Of a stretch of DNA of 64,000 nt, positions 8,313 to 17,172 are shown in pieces. Numbering within the stretch: position 1 is the stretch's first letter; each line of letters starts with the position of its first letter. The translations under genes and the position numbers were made by a program. The stretch is from WHSW01 sp033856255 (GTDB lineage Bacteria > Actinomycetota > Thermoleophilia > Solirubrobacterales > 70-9), in assembly GCA_033856255.1 (NCBI GenBank), contig JAWVFH010000002.1, positions 171,157-235,156 on the forward strand, in the 5' to 3' direction. The notes under the pieces are model-generated. The model was not told where the DNA came from. It searched no databases and worked only from the letters and a program-made list of their open reading frames with translations.

Positions 8313-8720
8313 ATGGCGGATCGTTTGACGACCAAGGCACGCAGCGACCTGATGTCCCGCGTCAGGACTCGCGACACAGATCCCGAGCTTAGGCTCCGTA
8401 GGGCTCTCTGGGCCGCCGGCGTTCGCGGTTGGCGAACGCATCCGAAAGGGGTGCTCGGCAGGCCTGACTTAGCGTGGAAGGGCCGGCAGGTGGCGGTATT
8501 CGTGGACGGGGCGTTTTGGCACGGCCACCCGGAGTACTACTGGGGGCAGTCCGGCCGGTTCTGGGATGAGAAGATCGACCGGAACCGCGCACGAGATGCT
8601 CGCGTCAACGCCGAGCTGACCGAACTCGGATGGACCGTCCTTCGCTTCTGGGATTTTGAGGTCGAGCGGGACGTGAAGAGCTGCGTTCGGTGCATCGTTG
8701 ATGCGTTGCCCGACAGGTGA
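8313..8720 (+). CDS. vsr: Very-short-patch-repair (Vsr)-type endonuclease
   Basis: Vsr enzymes nick DNA 5' to the T of T:G mismatches made by deamination of 5-methylcytosine. This 135-residue protein shows the family order: MADRLTTKARSDLMSRVR near the start, GRPDLAW, VAVFVDGAFWHGH (catalytic D/H region), FWDEKIDRN and GWTVLRFWDFEVE. ATG 8313 was chosen because Vsr proteins begin with MAD; an earlier GTG at 8274 would overlap the ATPase start. The usual zinc-binding cysteines near GCFWHxC are absent (GAFWHGHPEYYW), so it is a divergent form. It is coupled to the methylase gene by a 4-nt GTGA overlap. Confidence 0.87.
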   Translation: MADRLTTKARSDLMSRVRTRDTDPELRLRRALWAAGVRGWRTHPKGVLGRPDLAWKGRQVAVFVDGAFWHGHPEYYWGQSGRFWDEKIDRNRARDARVNAELTELGWTVLRFWDFEVERDVKSCVRCIVDALPDR

Positions 8721-9820
8721 GGCGAACCTGTGTTCGGGCCGGTCCGTCCGAGCTTCCGCCTACGGTTCTGTCGGTGAGTCGCCTAACGATCATTGATCTT
8801 TTCGCTGGCTGCGGAGGTCTCACGCAGGGGTTCGAGGACACCAAGAAGTTCAGATCGATCTTCGCCGTCGAATGGGACCAAGATGCCGCTGCGACTTATC
8901 GGCAAAATTTTGGCGATCACGTGTTCGCAGGTCCGATCGAGGAGGTGGAGACTTTCCCGCGTGCCGATGTTGTGATCGGAGGGCCACCCTGTCAGGGCTT
9001 CTCTCCACTCAACATGCGCGGAGTCGGCCTTGAGCGGCGTGGCCTATGGCGTGAGTATCTCCGCGCACTCGAAGAGTCGCAGCCAGCCGTCTTCCTGATG
9101 GAGAATGTGCCTGAGCTCCTTCGCTCGGCCGAGTATGCGTCGTTTCGACGCGCCGCCGAGAGGCTCGGCTTCACCGTCGACGGTGCGATCGTCCAAGCTG
9201 CCGACTACGGAGTCCCGCAGACGCGCAAGCGGGCCATCGTGATTGGATCGCGCGTCGGTGAGCCAGCATGGCCTCAGGCGACCCATTTTGCGCCTGGCAG
9301 CGGTCCTGACGGGGCTCCTCAGTGGCGCACGGTGCGCGACGCGATCGGCGACCTCCCCGAAGAGCCGACCGGCGAGGACTGGCATAACCCTCGCAACCCC
9401 CGCCCCATGAGCTTGGAGCGATACCGCACGATCCCGAACGAAGGCGAGAACCGCTTTGATCTGTCGGCGCGGCGGCCAGACATTACGCCCCCATGCTGGC
9501 TGCGAAAGAAGTCGGGATCGACTGACGTTTTCGGGCGGTTGTGGTGGGACCGACCCGGCTTCACCATCAGGACCGAGTTCTACAAGCCCGAGAAGGGACG
9601 GTATCTCCATCCAACGGCCCATCGCCCGATTACCGTCCGTGAGGCGGCCCGTCTCATGAGCTTTGACGATCGGTTCATCTTTCCAACGGATCAGTCCATG
9701 ACCTCGGTCGCCAGGCAGATCGGAAACGCCGTCCCGCCGATGCTGGCGCGCTGCCTCGCAGCGTCACTGGCCGATCACCTCGACGCCGCGCGCCCGCCTG
9801 AACTCTCCATCGCCGCCTAG
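8717..9820 (+). CDS. DNA (cytosine-5-)-methyltransferase
   Basis: All main C5-methylase motifs are present: I (DLFAGCGGLTQGF), IV (GGPPCQGFS, catalytic Cys about residue 92), VI (MENVPELL), VIII (QTRKRAIVIGSR), IX and X (VARQIGNAVPP). The recognition region between VIII and IX is short, about 110 residues, and sets an unknown target site. Start GTG 8717 overlaps the vsr stop and gives 367 residues. GTG 8774 (VSRLTIIDLFAG) would place motif I nearer the start, as is common in the family, and is a serious alternative. It protects host DNA while Vsr repairs deamination damage. The convergent HNH gene shares its stop tetranucleotide CTAG. Confidence 0.93.
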   Translation: MRRTCVRAGPSELPPTVLSVSRLTIIDLFAGCGGLTQGFEDTKKFRSIFAVEWDQDAAATYRQNFGDHVFAGPIEEVETFPRADVVIGGPPCQGFSPLNMRGVGLERRGLWREYLRALEESQPAVFLMENVPELLRSAEYASFRRAAERLGFTVDGAIVQAADYGVPQTRKRAIVIGSRVGEPAWPQATHFAPGSGPDGAPQWRTVRDAIGDLPEEPTGEDWHNPRNPRPMSLERYRTIPNEGENRFDLSARRPDITPPCWLRKKSGSTDVFGRLWWDRPGFTIRTEFYKPEKGRYLHPTAHRPITVREAARLMSFDDRFIFPTDQSMTSVARQIGNAVPPMLARCLAASLADHLDAARPPELSIAA

Positions 9821-10752
9821 CCGGCGCGGCGGCTGCGGCGCTTGGTTCGTTGCAGCTCAGCTGTGCTCTTGAGATGGTCCGTGTGGCAAAGGGTCACAAG
9901 ATTGTCTGGGTTGTTCCGCTCCGCTTTCGGCAGGGCCGCTAGCTCGTCGGCGACTGCAACCTTGTGGTGCAGCTCGAGGTAGAACCGCGTATCGCCGGCG
10001 GCGAGTGCCTTCGCTCGGTTGCGCTGACATTCCTGGCAGGTGTAGTTGTCTCGCTCGAAGAGTGTCTGGCGAAGGCTCTCGGGGTAAAGACGCTGAAGCG
10101 GGTCCCGCCGGTCGGCGGGATCGGTTGACGTGAGCCGACATTCGCCCGGCTGTAGCTCGGGCTCGTCTATGTGCGAGTTGATCGGCCACCCGTGTTCGTC
10201 GCGGAGTTCTCGGACACGGCGACTCCCCTCGGCGATCTTGCTGACGTAATCGATCTGGTCGCGCGTCACGACCAGGCCCACATTCGTTTCGAGGAATGCG
10301 GCGACACGATCCATGCCGGAACCGGGCTGCCGCCGAATTACATTTGCGGTCTTCCACTGCGCGGCTCGCTGGAGGTCCGGTTCGAGACTCTCGAGTCGAT
10401 ACCGACTGCCGCCGAGTTCCGCGATCTCGTATCCGTCCTCGACGCGAAGCTCACGGACGCGACGAGCCCACTCCTGAATGCCGCTCGCGGCGGCCAACTC
10501 ATCACCGTGCACCACATCCCCGAGGTGGTCGAGCAGGAAGCGAAGAATCTTCGCTTTCGCGCCTTTGCCTCGCGGCGCACGGCCGCGCGGCCCGAATGCG
10601 TCGGCAGCAGCACCTGCAATCTCAGCGCTGACCGCATCTATATCGTCGCGCTCCGCTTGGCCGCTTTCGATATCGGCAGCCAGCCCATCGAGTCGAGCTG
10701 CGGCCCGCCGAAGGCGCTCCGCCGCCTGGGTGCGGCCAATGTCAGGCGCCAC
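9817..10752 (-). CDS. HNH endonuclease with two winged-helix repeats
   Basis: The C-terminal 90 residues form an HNH nuclease: FERDNYTCQECQ, then LELHHKVAVADE, then NPDNLVTLCHTDH, with two CxxC-type pairs for structural zinc and His-His catalytic residues. Upstream are two similar helical units, each ending in RRVREL, which look like winged-helix DNA readers: EWARRVRELRVEDGYEI and EGSRRVRELRDEHGWPI. This is a plausible restriction enzyme for the adjacent methylase. The open frame continues to ATG 10965, but the extra 71 residues are Arg-rich and low quality. GTG 10752, with GGAAGA upstream, is preferred and gives 311 residues. It ends tail-to-tail with the methylase. Confidence 0.82.
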   Translation of the reverse strand: MAPDIGRTQAAERLRRAAARLDGLAADIESGQAERDDIDAVSAEIAGAAADAFGPRGRAPRGKGAKAKILRFLLDHLGDVVHGDELAAASGIQEWARRVRELRVEDGYEIAELGGSRYRLESLEPDLQRAAQWKTANVIRRQPGSGMDRVAAFLETNVGLVVTRDQIDYVSKIAEGSRRVRELRDEHGWPINSHIDEPELQPGECRLTSTDPADRRDPLQRLYPESLRQTLFERDNYTCQECQRNRAKALAAGDTRFYLELHHKVAVADELAALPKAERNNPDNLVTLCHTDHLKSTAELQRTKRRSRRAG

Positions 10753-11111
10753 GGTTTCTTCCGTCGGGGAACGCCATCCTCTATCGCTGTTCGCCCATTC
10801 GAGTAGCTCCCTGACCTGAGGGTCGAGGTCGCCATGGGCCGAGTCTCGCAGACGGGGCCGGCTCCGCCCTCGGCGGACTCGAACAGTTCCACGTCGATAA
10901 AGGCGTCGTGCCTCCGATTGGGCTGCCTTCGACCTCAAACACGAGCCATGTGGTGGCATCCGCATTTCCGGCGTCTTCGCGCAGCAGCGCCCGCGGTTGG
11001 TGTCGCAGCGGCGATCTCGCTCATCTGCGGCTTCGTCGCCGCGGCGCTTCCCCGGAGGAGCGGCGCCGCGCCGATAATCACTGAGCCAATCCCCGAGGGA
11101 AGGACCTGACC
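10753..11111. other. Island edge and spacer with a doubtful 53-codon frame
   Basis: If the HNH gene starts at 10752, this 360-nt stretch has no firm gene. A small rightward frame at 10948-11109 encodes 53 residues with one hydrophobic segment (VGVAAAISLICGFVAAAL) and stops 2 nt before the next gene. It has no ribosome site. From here on the G+C-rich codon style of the chromosome resumes. Confidence 0.35.
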
Positions 11112-11408
11112 ATGCGCCGCACAGTCGTCCGTTACAAGGTCAAGCCCGAGCGAGCGGAGGAGAACGCCGAGTTCGTGCGCGCCGTCTACGCCGAGCTCCA
11201 GGAGCTCCAGCCGCCCGGGTTTCGCTACTCGACCTTCCAGCTCGAGGATGGGGTCAGCTTCGTCCACGTCGCGATCTCGGAGTCCGACCAGGTCCCGCTG
11301 CCGGCCCTGGAGTCGTTCAAGCGCTTCCAGGAGGGCCTGAAGGAGCGCTGCGACGAGGCGCCGCTCGCCGCGAGAGCAGAACTGGTCGGATCGTACGAGC
11401 CCGGCTGA
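11112..11408 (+). CDS. Small dimeric alpha/beta-barrel (ABM-like) protein
   Basis: The 98-residue protein begins MRRTVVRYKVKPERAEEN and alternates strands and helices as in ABM/ferredoxin-like stress proteins: strand, helix NAEFVRAVYAEL, strands YSTFQL and SFVHVAI, helix SFKRFQEGLKERC. Members bind small or aromatic compounds or heme, or act as monooxygenases; this one has no diagnostic residues. The Shine-Dalgarno GGAAGG lies 8 nt before ATG. Similar small proteins occur elsewhere in the window (27148, 44476, 48270). Confidence 0.75.
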   Translation: MRRTVVRYKVKPERAEENAEFVRAVYAELQELQPPGFRYSTFQLEDGVSFVHVAISESDQVPLPALESFKRFQEGLKERCDEAPLAARAELVGSYEPG

Positions 11409-11453
11409 CTCGTTGCGACAAAGCGGCGTTCGTTCACATCGGCCGTTCGGCCT

Positions 11454-13931
11454 ATGCGACACTCCGCGCGACAGATGGACGAATCGATCTCCGGGGAGGA
11501 GTCCCCGAAGGGGGAGGCCGGGAGGGCCCAGGGGGACTCTGGGGGTGGATCGACGCGCGTCTCGGCGGCGCGCGAGGTCGCCGAGCGGCTCGGGCGGGCG
11601 CTCAACGACCCGCTGGTGGTCACCGTCGGCCCCGAGGTCATCTTCGTCAACGCCGCCGGCGAGCGGGCCTTCGGCGAGTCGGCCGAGGCGCTGTTCGGCA
11701 CGCCGCTGGAGGAGCTGCTGCCGGGGACGACGTCCAACCTCGAGGCCAGCGCCGAGATCGCCTCGGACCCGGTCGACTGCGAGGCGCGTCGCCGCGACGG
11801 CAGCGCCTTCCCGGCCCAGGTCAGCTTCAGCCGCGTGACGGTCGACCGCGAGGTCTGCCTGGTGATCGTTCGCGACGTCAGCGAGGAGCGCCGCGTCGAG
11901 GAGGAGCTGCGGCGGACCCGCGACCAGCTCGCCGAGGCGCAGCGGGTCTCGCGGATCGGCAGCTGGGAGTGGGACATCCCGGCCAACCGGGTGAGCTGGT
12001 CGGACGAGCTGTTCCGCATCTACGGGCTCGAGCCCGGCGAGTTCGACCCCAGCTACGAGAAGTTTCTCGAGCACGTCCACCCCGACGACCGCGATGCCGT
12101 CAACGCCCGCAACCAGAAGGCGCTCGTCGACCACCAATCCTTCGAGGACGTGAAGCGCTGCCTGCGCGGCGGCGGCAGCCCATTCCTGATGCGGACCCAG
12201 GGCGAGGTGATCGTCGGCGACGACGGCCAGCCGCTGCGGATGCTCGGGATCTGCTCAGACGTCACGGTCGAGCTCGAGGCGGAGCGCGCGCAGGCCGAGC
12301 TCGCCTCGATCGTCGCCTCGTCCGACGACGCGATCGTCTCCACCACGCTCGAGCTGGAGATCATCAGCTGGAGCCCGGGGGCGGCAAGGCTCTACGGCTA
12401 CGAGCCCGATGAGGTGATCGGCCAGCACCTCTCGATCATCGTCGCGCCCGACCGCCTCGCCGAGCACGAGGCGAACGTCAGCCGCCTCGTCGCGGGCGAG
12501 ACCGTCGAGCACTACGAGACGGTCCGGGTGGCAAAGGACGGGACGCCGATCGACGTCTCGCTGGGGATCTCACCCGTCCACCACGCCGACGGCTCGCTGA
12601 TCGCGATCTCGACGATCGCCCGCGACATCACCGACCGCAAGCGGTTCGAGGCCCAGCTCCAGCACCTCGCCGACCACGACCCGCTCACCGACCTCGCGAA
12701 CCGTCGCAGCTTCGAGGAGGAGCTCGACAAGCGGGTCGCCGAGGCGCGCCGCTACGGCACCGGCGGCGCGGTGCTGATGCTCGACCTCGACAACTTCAAG
12801 TACGTCAACGACGCCCTCGGCCACGGCGCCGGCGACGACCTGCTGCGCAGCGTCGCGGCGTTGCTGCGGATGCGGATGCGCGCCACCGACATGCTCGCCC
12901 GCCTCGGCGGCGACGAGTTCGCGGTCTATCTGGCCCACGCCGACGCCGATGCTGCGGGCGAGGTCGCGCACTCCCTGCTGGAGGCGCTGCGCGAGCACGT
13001 GGTGCCGGTCGACGGCCGGCCGATCGGCGTCACGGCCAGCATCGGGGTCGCCTGCTTTGCCGAGGACACCTCGAGCGGCGACGAGCTGCTGGCCGACGCC
13101 GACCACGCTATGTATCGGGCCAAGGACTCGGGCCGCGACCGCGCCGTGACGGTGAGCGCCTCCGAGCGCGAGAACCGCGGCGAGACCCGCCTAGGCTGGG
13201 AGCATCGGATCCGCGAGGCGCTCGAGCGCGGCCTATTCGTCGCCCACTGCCAGCCGATCCTCGACCTGCGCACCGACCGCGTCTCCCAGTACGAGCTGCT
13301 GCTGCGGATGGCCGACGGCGAGAAGCTGGTCCCGCCGGGCGCCTTCCTCGGGGTCGCCGAGCGCCTCGGGCTGATCCACGCGATCGACCGCTGGGTGGTC
13401 GGCCAGGCGTTCGAGCTGCTCAGCGAACACCCGGAGCTGCGCCTGGAGGTCAACCTCTCGGGTCTCTCGCTCGATGACCCGCCGCTGCTGGCGCTGATCC
13501 GCGACGGGATCGCGGAGCGCTCGATCGATCCGAGCCGGCTGATCTTCGAGATCACCGAGACGGCCGCGATCGGCAACACCGACGTCGCCTTGAGCTTTGC
13601 CACGGCGCTCTACGAGCTCGGCTGCAGCTTCGCCCTCGACGACTTCGGCGCCGGCTTCGGCTCCTTCTACTACCTCAAGCACCTGCCGGCCCAGTACCTG
13701 AAGATCGACGGCGACTTCGTCTCCAGCCCCCGCACCCGCACCGACGAGCTGGTGATCGAATCGATCGTCCGGATCGCGACCGGGCTGGGCAAGCAGACGA
13801 TCGCCGAGCACGTCGAGGACGCGGCGACACTGCGGGCGCTGCGCGACGGCGGGGTCGACTTCGCCCAGGGCTTTCACATCGGCCGCCCGGCGCCGCTCAG
13901 CGCCCTCGCGGACGAAGAGCTCGTCGGCTGA
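11454..13931 (+). CDS. Multi-PAS diguanylate cyclase/phosphodiesterase (GGDEF-EAL)
   Basis: The 825-residue soluble protein has three PAS domains (about 40-140, 155-280, 280-400), GGDEF (about 410-570) and EAL (about 585-820). The cyclase motif GGDEF is intact at 485-489. An inhibitory-site RxxD (RATD) lies exactly five residues before it, so product feedback is expected. The EAL domain has ELLLR in place of EAL-R (E614) and the other catalytic residues: NLSG, EITET, DDFGAG, LKID and AEHVE. Both activities look possible. The PAS domains would sense a cytoplasmic ligand or redox state. No transmembrane segment is visible. The start has no clear ribosome site; ATG 11475 is an alternative. Confidence 0.92.
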   Translation: MRHSARQMDESISGEESPKGEAGRAQGDSGGGSTRVSAAREVAERLGRALNDPLVVTVGPEVIFVNAAGERAFGESAEALFGTPLEELLPGTTSNLEASAEIASDPVDCEARRRDGSAFPAQVSFSRVTVDREVCLVIVRDVSEERRVEEELRRTRDQLAEAQRVSRIGSWEWDIPANRVSWSDELFRIYGLEPGEFDPSYEKFLEHVHPDDRDAVNARNQKALVDHQSFEDVKRCLRGGGSPFLMRTQGEVIVGDDGQPLRMLGICSDVTVELEAERAQAELASIVASSDDAIVSTTLELEIISWSPGAARLYGYEPDEVIGQHLSIIVAPDRLAEHEANVSRLVAGETVEHYETVRVAKDGTPIDVSLGISPVHHADGSLIAISTIARDITDRKRFEAQLQHLADHDPLTDLANRRSFEEELDKRVAEARRYGTGGAVLMLDLDNFKYVNDALGHGAGDDLLRSVAALLRMRMRATDMLARLGGDEFAVYLAHADADAAGEVAHSLLEALREHVVPVDGRPIGVTASIGVACFAEDTSSGDELLADADHAMYRAKDSGRDRAVTVSASERENRGETRLGWEHRIREALERGLFVAHCQPILDLRTDRVSQYELLLRMADGEKLVPPGAFLGVAERLGLIHAIDRWVVGQAFELLSEHPELRLEVNLSGLSLDDPPLLALIRDGIAERSIDPSRLIFEITETAAIGNTDVALSFATALYELGCSFALDDFGAGFGSFYYLKHLPAQYLKIDGDFVSSPRTRTDELVIESIVRIATGLGKQTIAEHVEDAATLRALRDGGVDFAQGFHIGRPAPLSALADEELVG

Positions 13932-13979
13932 GGCGGCGGTCCGAGCCTCCGGTTCTGGGGCTAGAACGGGGTGACGGCG

Positions 13980-15068
13980 CTAGAGCAGCGAGATCCGCTT
14001 CAACGGCGTCGGGGCCGGGGGTCCGAAAGCCGCAGTGGCACCGGGCTTGGTCTGCTTGCTCTTGACGATCGACTGGATGCGCCGAAGCGTGTAGAAGATC
14101 ATCGCCACGGCGCCGACAAGGAGAAGGATCCTGAACACGGTTACGGCCAATCCGGTGAATCCGTCACCTTGACCTAGCTCGTCGATCAGCAACCATGTCA
14201 CCCAAAGCTCGCCGAACACAGCCCACACGGTGATGAGGCACGAGATCAGGAACGGCCCGACGTAGCCCTGCAGTTTGCGTTCCTGCTGCAAGGGGACGGT
14301 TTCGCTGTCGACCCAGACTGCCCTCTGGAGCGCCGCATAGACAACTCCGGAGACGATGATCGCCACGCCGAACAGCAGGTTGAGGGCGGTGAACGCGTCC
14401 TTGGAAAGATTGACTGTGTCTTCGGGCAGCACACCTGCGGCGATGATCGTGCCGAGCAGGGCGCCAACGGCGGTGAGTGTTGACGCGAAGCTCGCACTGA
14501 AACCGAGATCGAGCGTGCCGAGCGGCTCTGTGAGCGCGATAGGCCTGACCACCGCCACCCACGCGACCACGATCAGAAGAACGGCGGCCCCCAGCGGAAA
14601 CAGGAGCGCGGCGTCGACCCCACTTCCGGTGACCGGCTTCGGTCCGAGTGAAATCGATACCGAGGCAGGCGCCACGCCGGCGCTCGTGGCGATCAGCTCG
14701 CCGGAGGCTTCCTGGTCGGCGCCAGCCCCCTTCACAAGCAAGCGGTAGCGGCCGACCGCGTTGGCGGCAATCGCCGGAACCGTAATCTCGTTGCCGTCGT
14801 CGTCGACCGCGACCACCTGAAGCGTGTCGGGCGCGATCGCGTGTCCATCGCCGTCCTCGAGACTCACGGCGAACGCAGGTGTGACCTGCTCGTCGCTCGC
14901 GTTCTTGACCCAAACGCTTACCTCGTCGGAGGCGTCGTCGGATCCGGTGAGCGCAATTTGATCCGGAGAAACGAACTCGAGCTCTGGCGCCTGTGCGCTG
15001 GCGGCGGCGGTTACGCACAGTGCCACGAGGACCACCGTCACCCCGACCAGGATCAGTCTCAACCTCAT
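13980..15068 (-). CDS. Exported/membrane protein with N-terminal beta domain and five or so membrane helices
   Basis: A signal peptide (LILVGVTVVLVALCVTAAASAQA) leads an extracytoplasmic beta-rich domain (about 28-150), typical of Ig-like ligand or adhesion domains. Membrane helices follow near 158-178, 190-215, 228-250, 273-293 and 305-330, with a short basic tail. I do not recognise a family. ATG 15068 is preferred over the TTG one codon upstream; AAAGGG lies about 11 nt before it. It is divergent from the metalloprotease at 15192 across a 120-nt promoter region. Confidence 0.7.
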   Translation of the reverse strand: MRLRLILVGVTVVLVALCVTAAASAQAPELEFVSPDQIALTGSDDASDEVSVWVKNASDEQVTPAFAVSLEDGDGHAIAPDTLQVVAVDDDGNEITVPAIAANAVGRYRLLVKGAGADQEASGELIATSAGVAPASVSISLGPKPVTGSGVDAALLFPLGAAVLLIVVAWVAVVRPIALTEPLGTLDLGFSASFASTLTAVGALLGTIIAAGVLPEDTVNLSKDAFTALNLLFGVAIIVSGVVYAALQRAVWVDSETVPLQQERKLQGYVGPFLISCLITVWAVFGELWVTWLLIDELGQGDGFTGLAVTVFRILLLVGAVAMIFYTLRRIQSIVKSKQTKPGATAAFGPPAPTPLKRISLL

Positions 15069-15119
15069 CAATCCGACCCTTTCACAAATCGGTAGCGATG
15101 TCCACTCGAGCCGCGCGAT

Positions 15120-15148
15120 TTGGATTAGTGCACTCGCCGTGGTTAGAT
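15120..15148 (+). promoter_or_regulatory. Probable sigma-70-type promoter of the metalloprotease gene
   Basis: TTGGAT (15120-15125) and TTAGAT (15143-15148) are separated by 17 nt, close to the TTGACA/TATAAT consensus. A Shine-Dalgarno AGGAGAGGA (15176-15184) and ATG 15192 follow. Confidence 0.5.
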
Positions 15149-15191
15149 CAAACGAACCCGAGTACGGGCACTTACAGGAGAGGAATTGACT

Positions 15192-16721
15192 ATGGAGACG
15201 ATCGCTACACGCCCAACTATGGCTGCCCCTGAGGCGTGGGATCGTTATTACCAGGTGAATGTGGACCTCGATCCCCTGCTCGGGACCCCGGGAATACCAT
15301 CGGCGTCGATTGGTGAAACGGTGGACGCTGCGGACGGCTCGTTCATCCAGGCCGCTGACCGGGGTTTCTTCCTAGTGGCCCACAAACCGGTCCGACAGGA
15401 TCCGGTGGAGGTCTATGCGGCGCTCGCCGGAGCGCCCGAGTCCGGCGCGTTCGCGACCCTGACCGGCACGGTCCGACGCCAGGTCCGCCAGACCGAGGTC
15501 GGCACCCACGTGCAGGTCGAACAACTGGTTCGGGGTTCGCGGGTGATCGGCAGCGAGGCGCGGGTGCACTCGGATCAGGACGGCGTGTTCGCGATCACCG
15601 GTAGTCCGCTGGGCGACATCTCGGCACGGGATCCGGGTCCGGCGCCGCCGATGGACCATGACGCGGCCCTGAAGACCTGCGCGGAACGGTTCGAGCTCGA
15701 CGAGGGCCTGGAAGGCGCGCGGGTGGAGGAGGTCGTGTTCCCGGACGGCGAAGGTGCGATCTGGGCGTACGAGGTCGGCTTCGTCGTCGCGCAGGATTCG
15801 GCCGACGTACGGGTCTACCTGCGAGCGGACGACCTCTCAGTGCTCTTGTCCTACAACATCTCCTCGGCCGCAACCGGTCAGGCGGAGGTGTACGAGGTCA
15901 ATCCGTTGCAGACACCGAATCTGGTTGCCGTAACGGTGGACGGACTCGAGGACCCAGGTGAGCTTCTTCGCGGTGCGACCACGAACGTGACCCAGGCATC
16001 CGGCACGCGTCTGGATCGGCCGGGCGGCGACTTTCGCGTTCCTCCGACCGACCCCGCGTTCGACGAGATCCAGGCCTATTTCCAGCTCAGGCGCGTCAAG
16101 GAGTACTTCGACGGAATCGCCGACGGCGCGTTGATGGGGGGCAAGCCCTTCACGCCGATGACGGCGCTCGTCAACGACCCACGGTCGCCGAACAACGCCT
16201 ACTACACGCCATCGACCGGCGAGCTGCGTTTCGGCGCGTTCGGCAGCCGGTCGAGCGCCCGCTGCTCTGCGATCGTCTACCACGAGTTCGGTCACGCGGT
16301 GACCGACGGGATTTGCCAACTGGGGAGGGCCAGGGCCAAGAACACCGAATCACGCGGTCTCAGCGAGGGCTACAGCGATTACTACGCCGCCTCGTTCCTC
16401 AACGATCCGCGGATCGGCGATTACGTGATGGACAACCCGAACGGGGCGCGCAACTGCTCAGATCCCAACCTGCGCTTCCCGGCCGGATACGTCGGCGAGG
16501 AACACGCGACCGGGGCGGTTTGGGCCGCGGTCCTGTGGGCCGTTCGCGAGCGCGTGGGCCAAGGCACGGCCGACAAGCTCGCGATCGAGGCGCTCGACTT
16601 CCTCGGCTTCTCGAGCACGTTCGGTGACGCCAAAGCGGCGCTGCATTCGGTCGACGACAAGCTGTTCGCGGGAGCGAACAAAGCCGCGATCGATGAAGAA
16701 TATGACAGGCGAGCGCCGTAG
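15192..16721 (+). CDS. Zinc metalloprotease of the thermolysin/fungalysin type
   Basis: The 509-residue protein has an FTP-like propeptide region (about 25-215). The catalytic domain contains VYHEFGHAVTD (zinc ligands H364 and H368, general base E365) and the third ligand region LSEGYSDYYA (E392). This is the M4/M36 gluzincin pattern. Normally these proteases are secreted and self-processed, yet no signal peptide is visible here; the N-terminus is METIATRPTM. It may be cytoplasmic or use another export path. The start is set by AGGAGAGGA, 7 nt before ATG 15192. Confidence 0.82.
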   Translation: METIATRPTMAAPEAWDRYYQVNVDLDPLLGTPGIPSASIGETVDAADGSFIQAADRGFFLVAHKPVRQDPVEVYAALAGAPESGAFATLTGTVRRQVRQTEVGTHVQVEQLVRGSRVIGSEARVHSDQDGVFAITGSPLGDISARDPGPAPPMDHDAALKTCAERFELDEGLEGARVEEVVFPDGEGAIWAYEVGFVVAQDSADVRVYLRADDLSVLLSYNISSAATGQAEVYEVNPLQTPNLVAVTVDGLEDPGELLRGATTNVTQASGTRLDRPGGDFRVPPTDPAFDEIQAYFQLRRVKEYFDGIADGALMGGKPFTPMTALVNDPRSPNNAYYTPSTGELRFGAFGSRSSARCSAIVYHEFGHAVTDGICQLGRARAKNTESRGLSEGYSDYYAASFLNDPRIGDYVMDNPNGARNCSDPNLRFPAGYVGEEHATGAVWAAVLWAVRERVGQGTADKLAIEALDFLGFSSTFGDAKAALHSVDDKLFAGANKAAIDEEYDRRAP

Positions 16722-16755
16722 CGCTCAGCGATCCAGCTGTTCCGTTCGAGTGGGG

Positions 16756-17049
16756 TCAGGCACCTGACGCTCGGCTGACCTCACCGATCAGATCCCACAC
16801 CTCGGGTGGGGCGTTGTCACCGCTGTGAAGCTGCAGGCTGCTGTTCCCATCGTCTCGGCGGATGTCGACCTTGGTCTCCATGTCGTCGCTCGCCAACGAG
16901 TCAGCGGTCTCCACGCGCGCATCCGCAACGGAGGCTGCGAGCTCGTCGATACGCGCAGCCTGGGTGGCATCGAGGCCTTTCGAGCCTCGGCTTTGGCCGT
17001 TGTCGATGACCTCGATCGTCCCATCCTTGACGAGGTAGCGACGGTCCAT
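16756..17049 (-). CDS. Small hypothetical protein
   Basis: The 97-residue acidic protein begins MDRRYLVKDGTIEVID. It has two short beta hairpins flanking an Ala-rich helix (ATQAARIDELAASVADA) and no cysteine or membrane segment. GGAGGGG sits 8 nt upstream of ATG 17049, which favours this start over ATG 17055 or 17088. I recognise no family. It follows the protease gene tail-to-tail. Confidence 0.6.
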   Translation of the reverse strand: MDRRYLVKDGTIEVIDNGQSRGSKGLDATQAARIDELAASVADARVETADSLASDDMETKVDIRRDDGNSSLQLHSGDNAPPEVWDLIGEVSRASGA

Positions 17050-17172
17050 GCCCATGACCCCTCCGCGTTGGTGAACCTCGACTTCCACGAACCACAGGGT
17101 AACCCCCTCGGGGCCCGGCGGCCCGATTGTTCGCGGTGCGGCGAAGACCTACTCCGCGAGGCGCAGCGCGCC

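Noticed and set aside
10948..11109. 53-codon frame with one hydrophobic segment
   Set aside because: No ribosome site, no known relative, and it lies at the island edge; only possible coupling to 11112 favours it.
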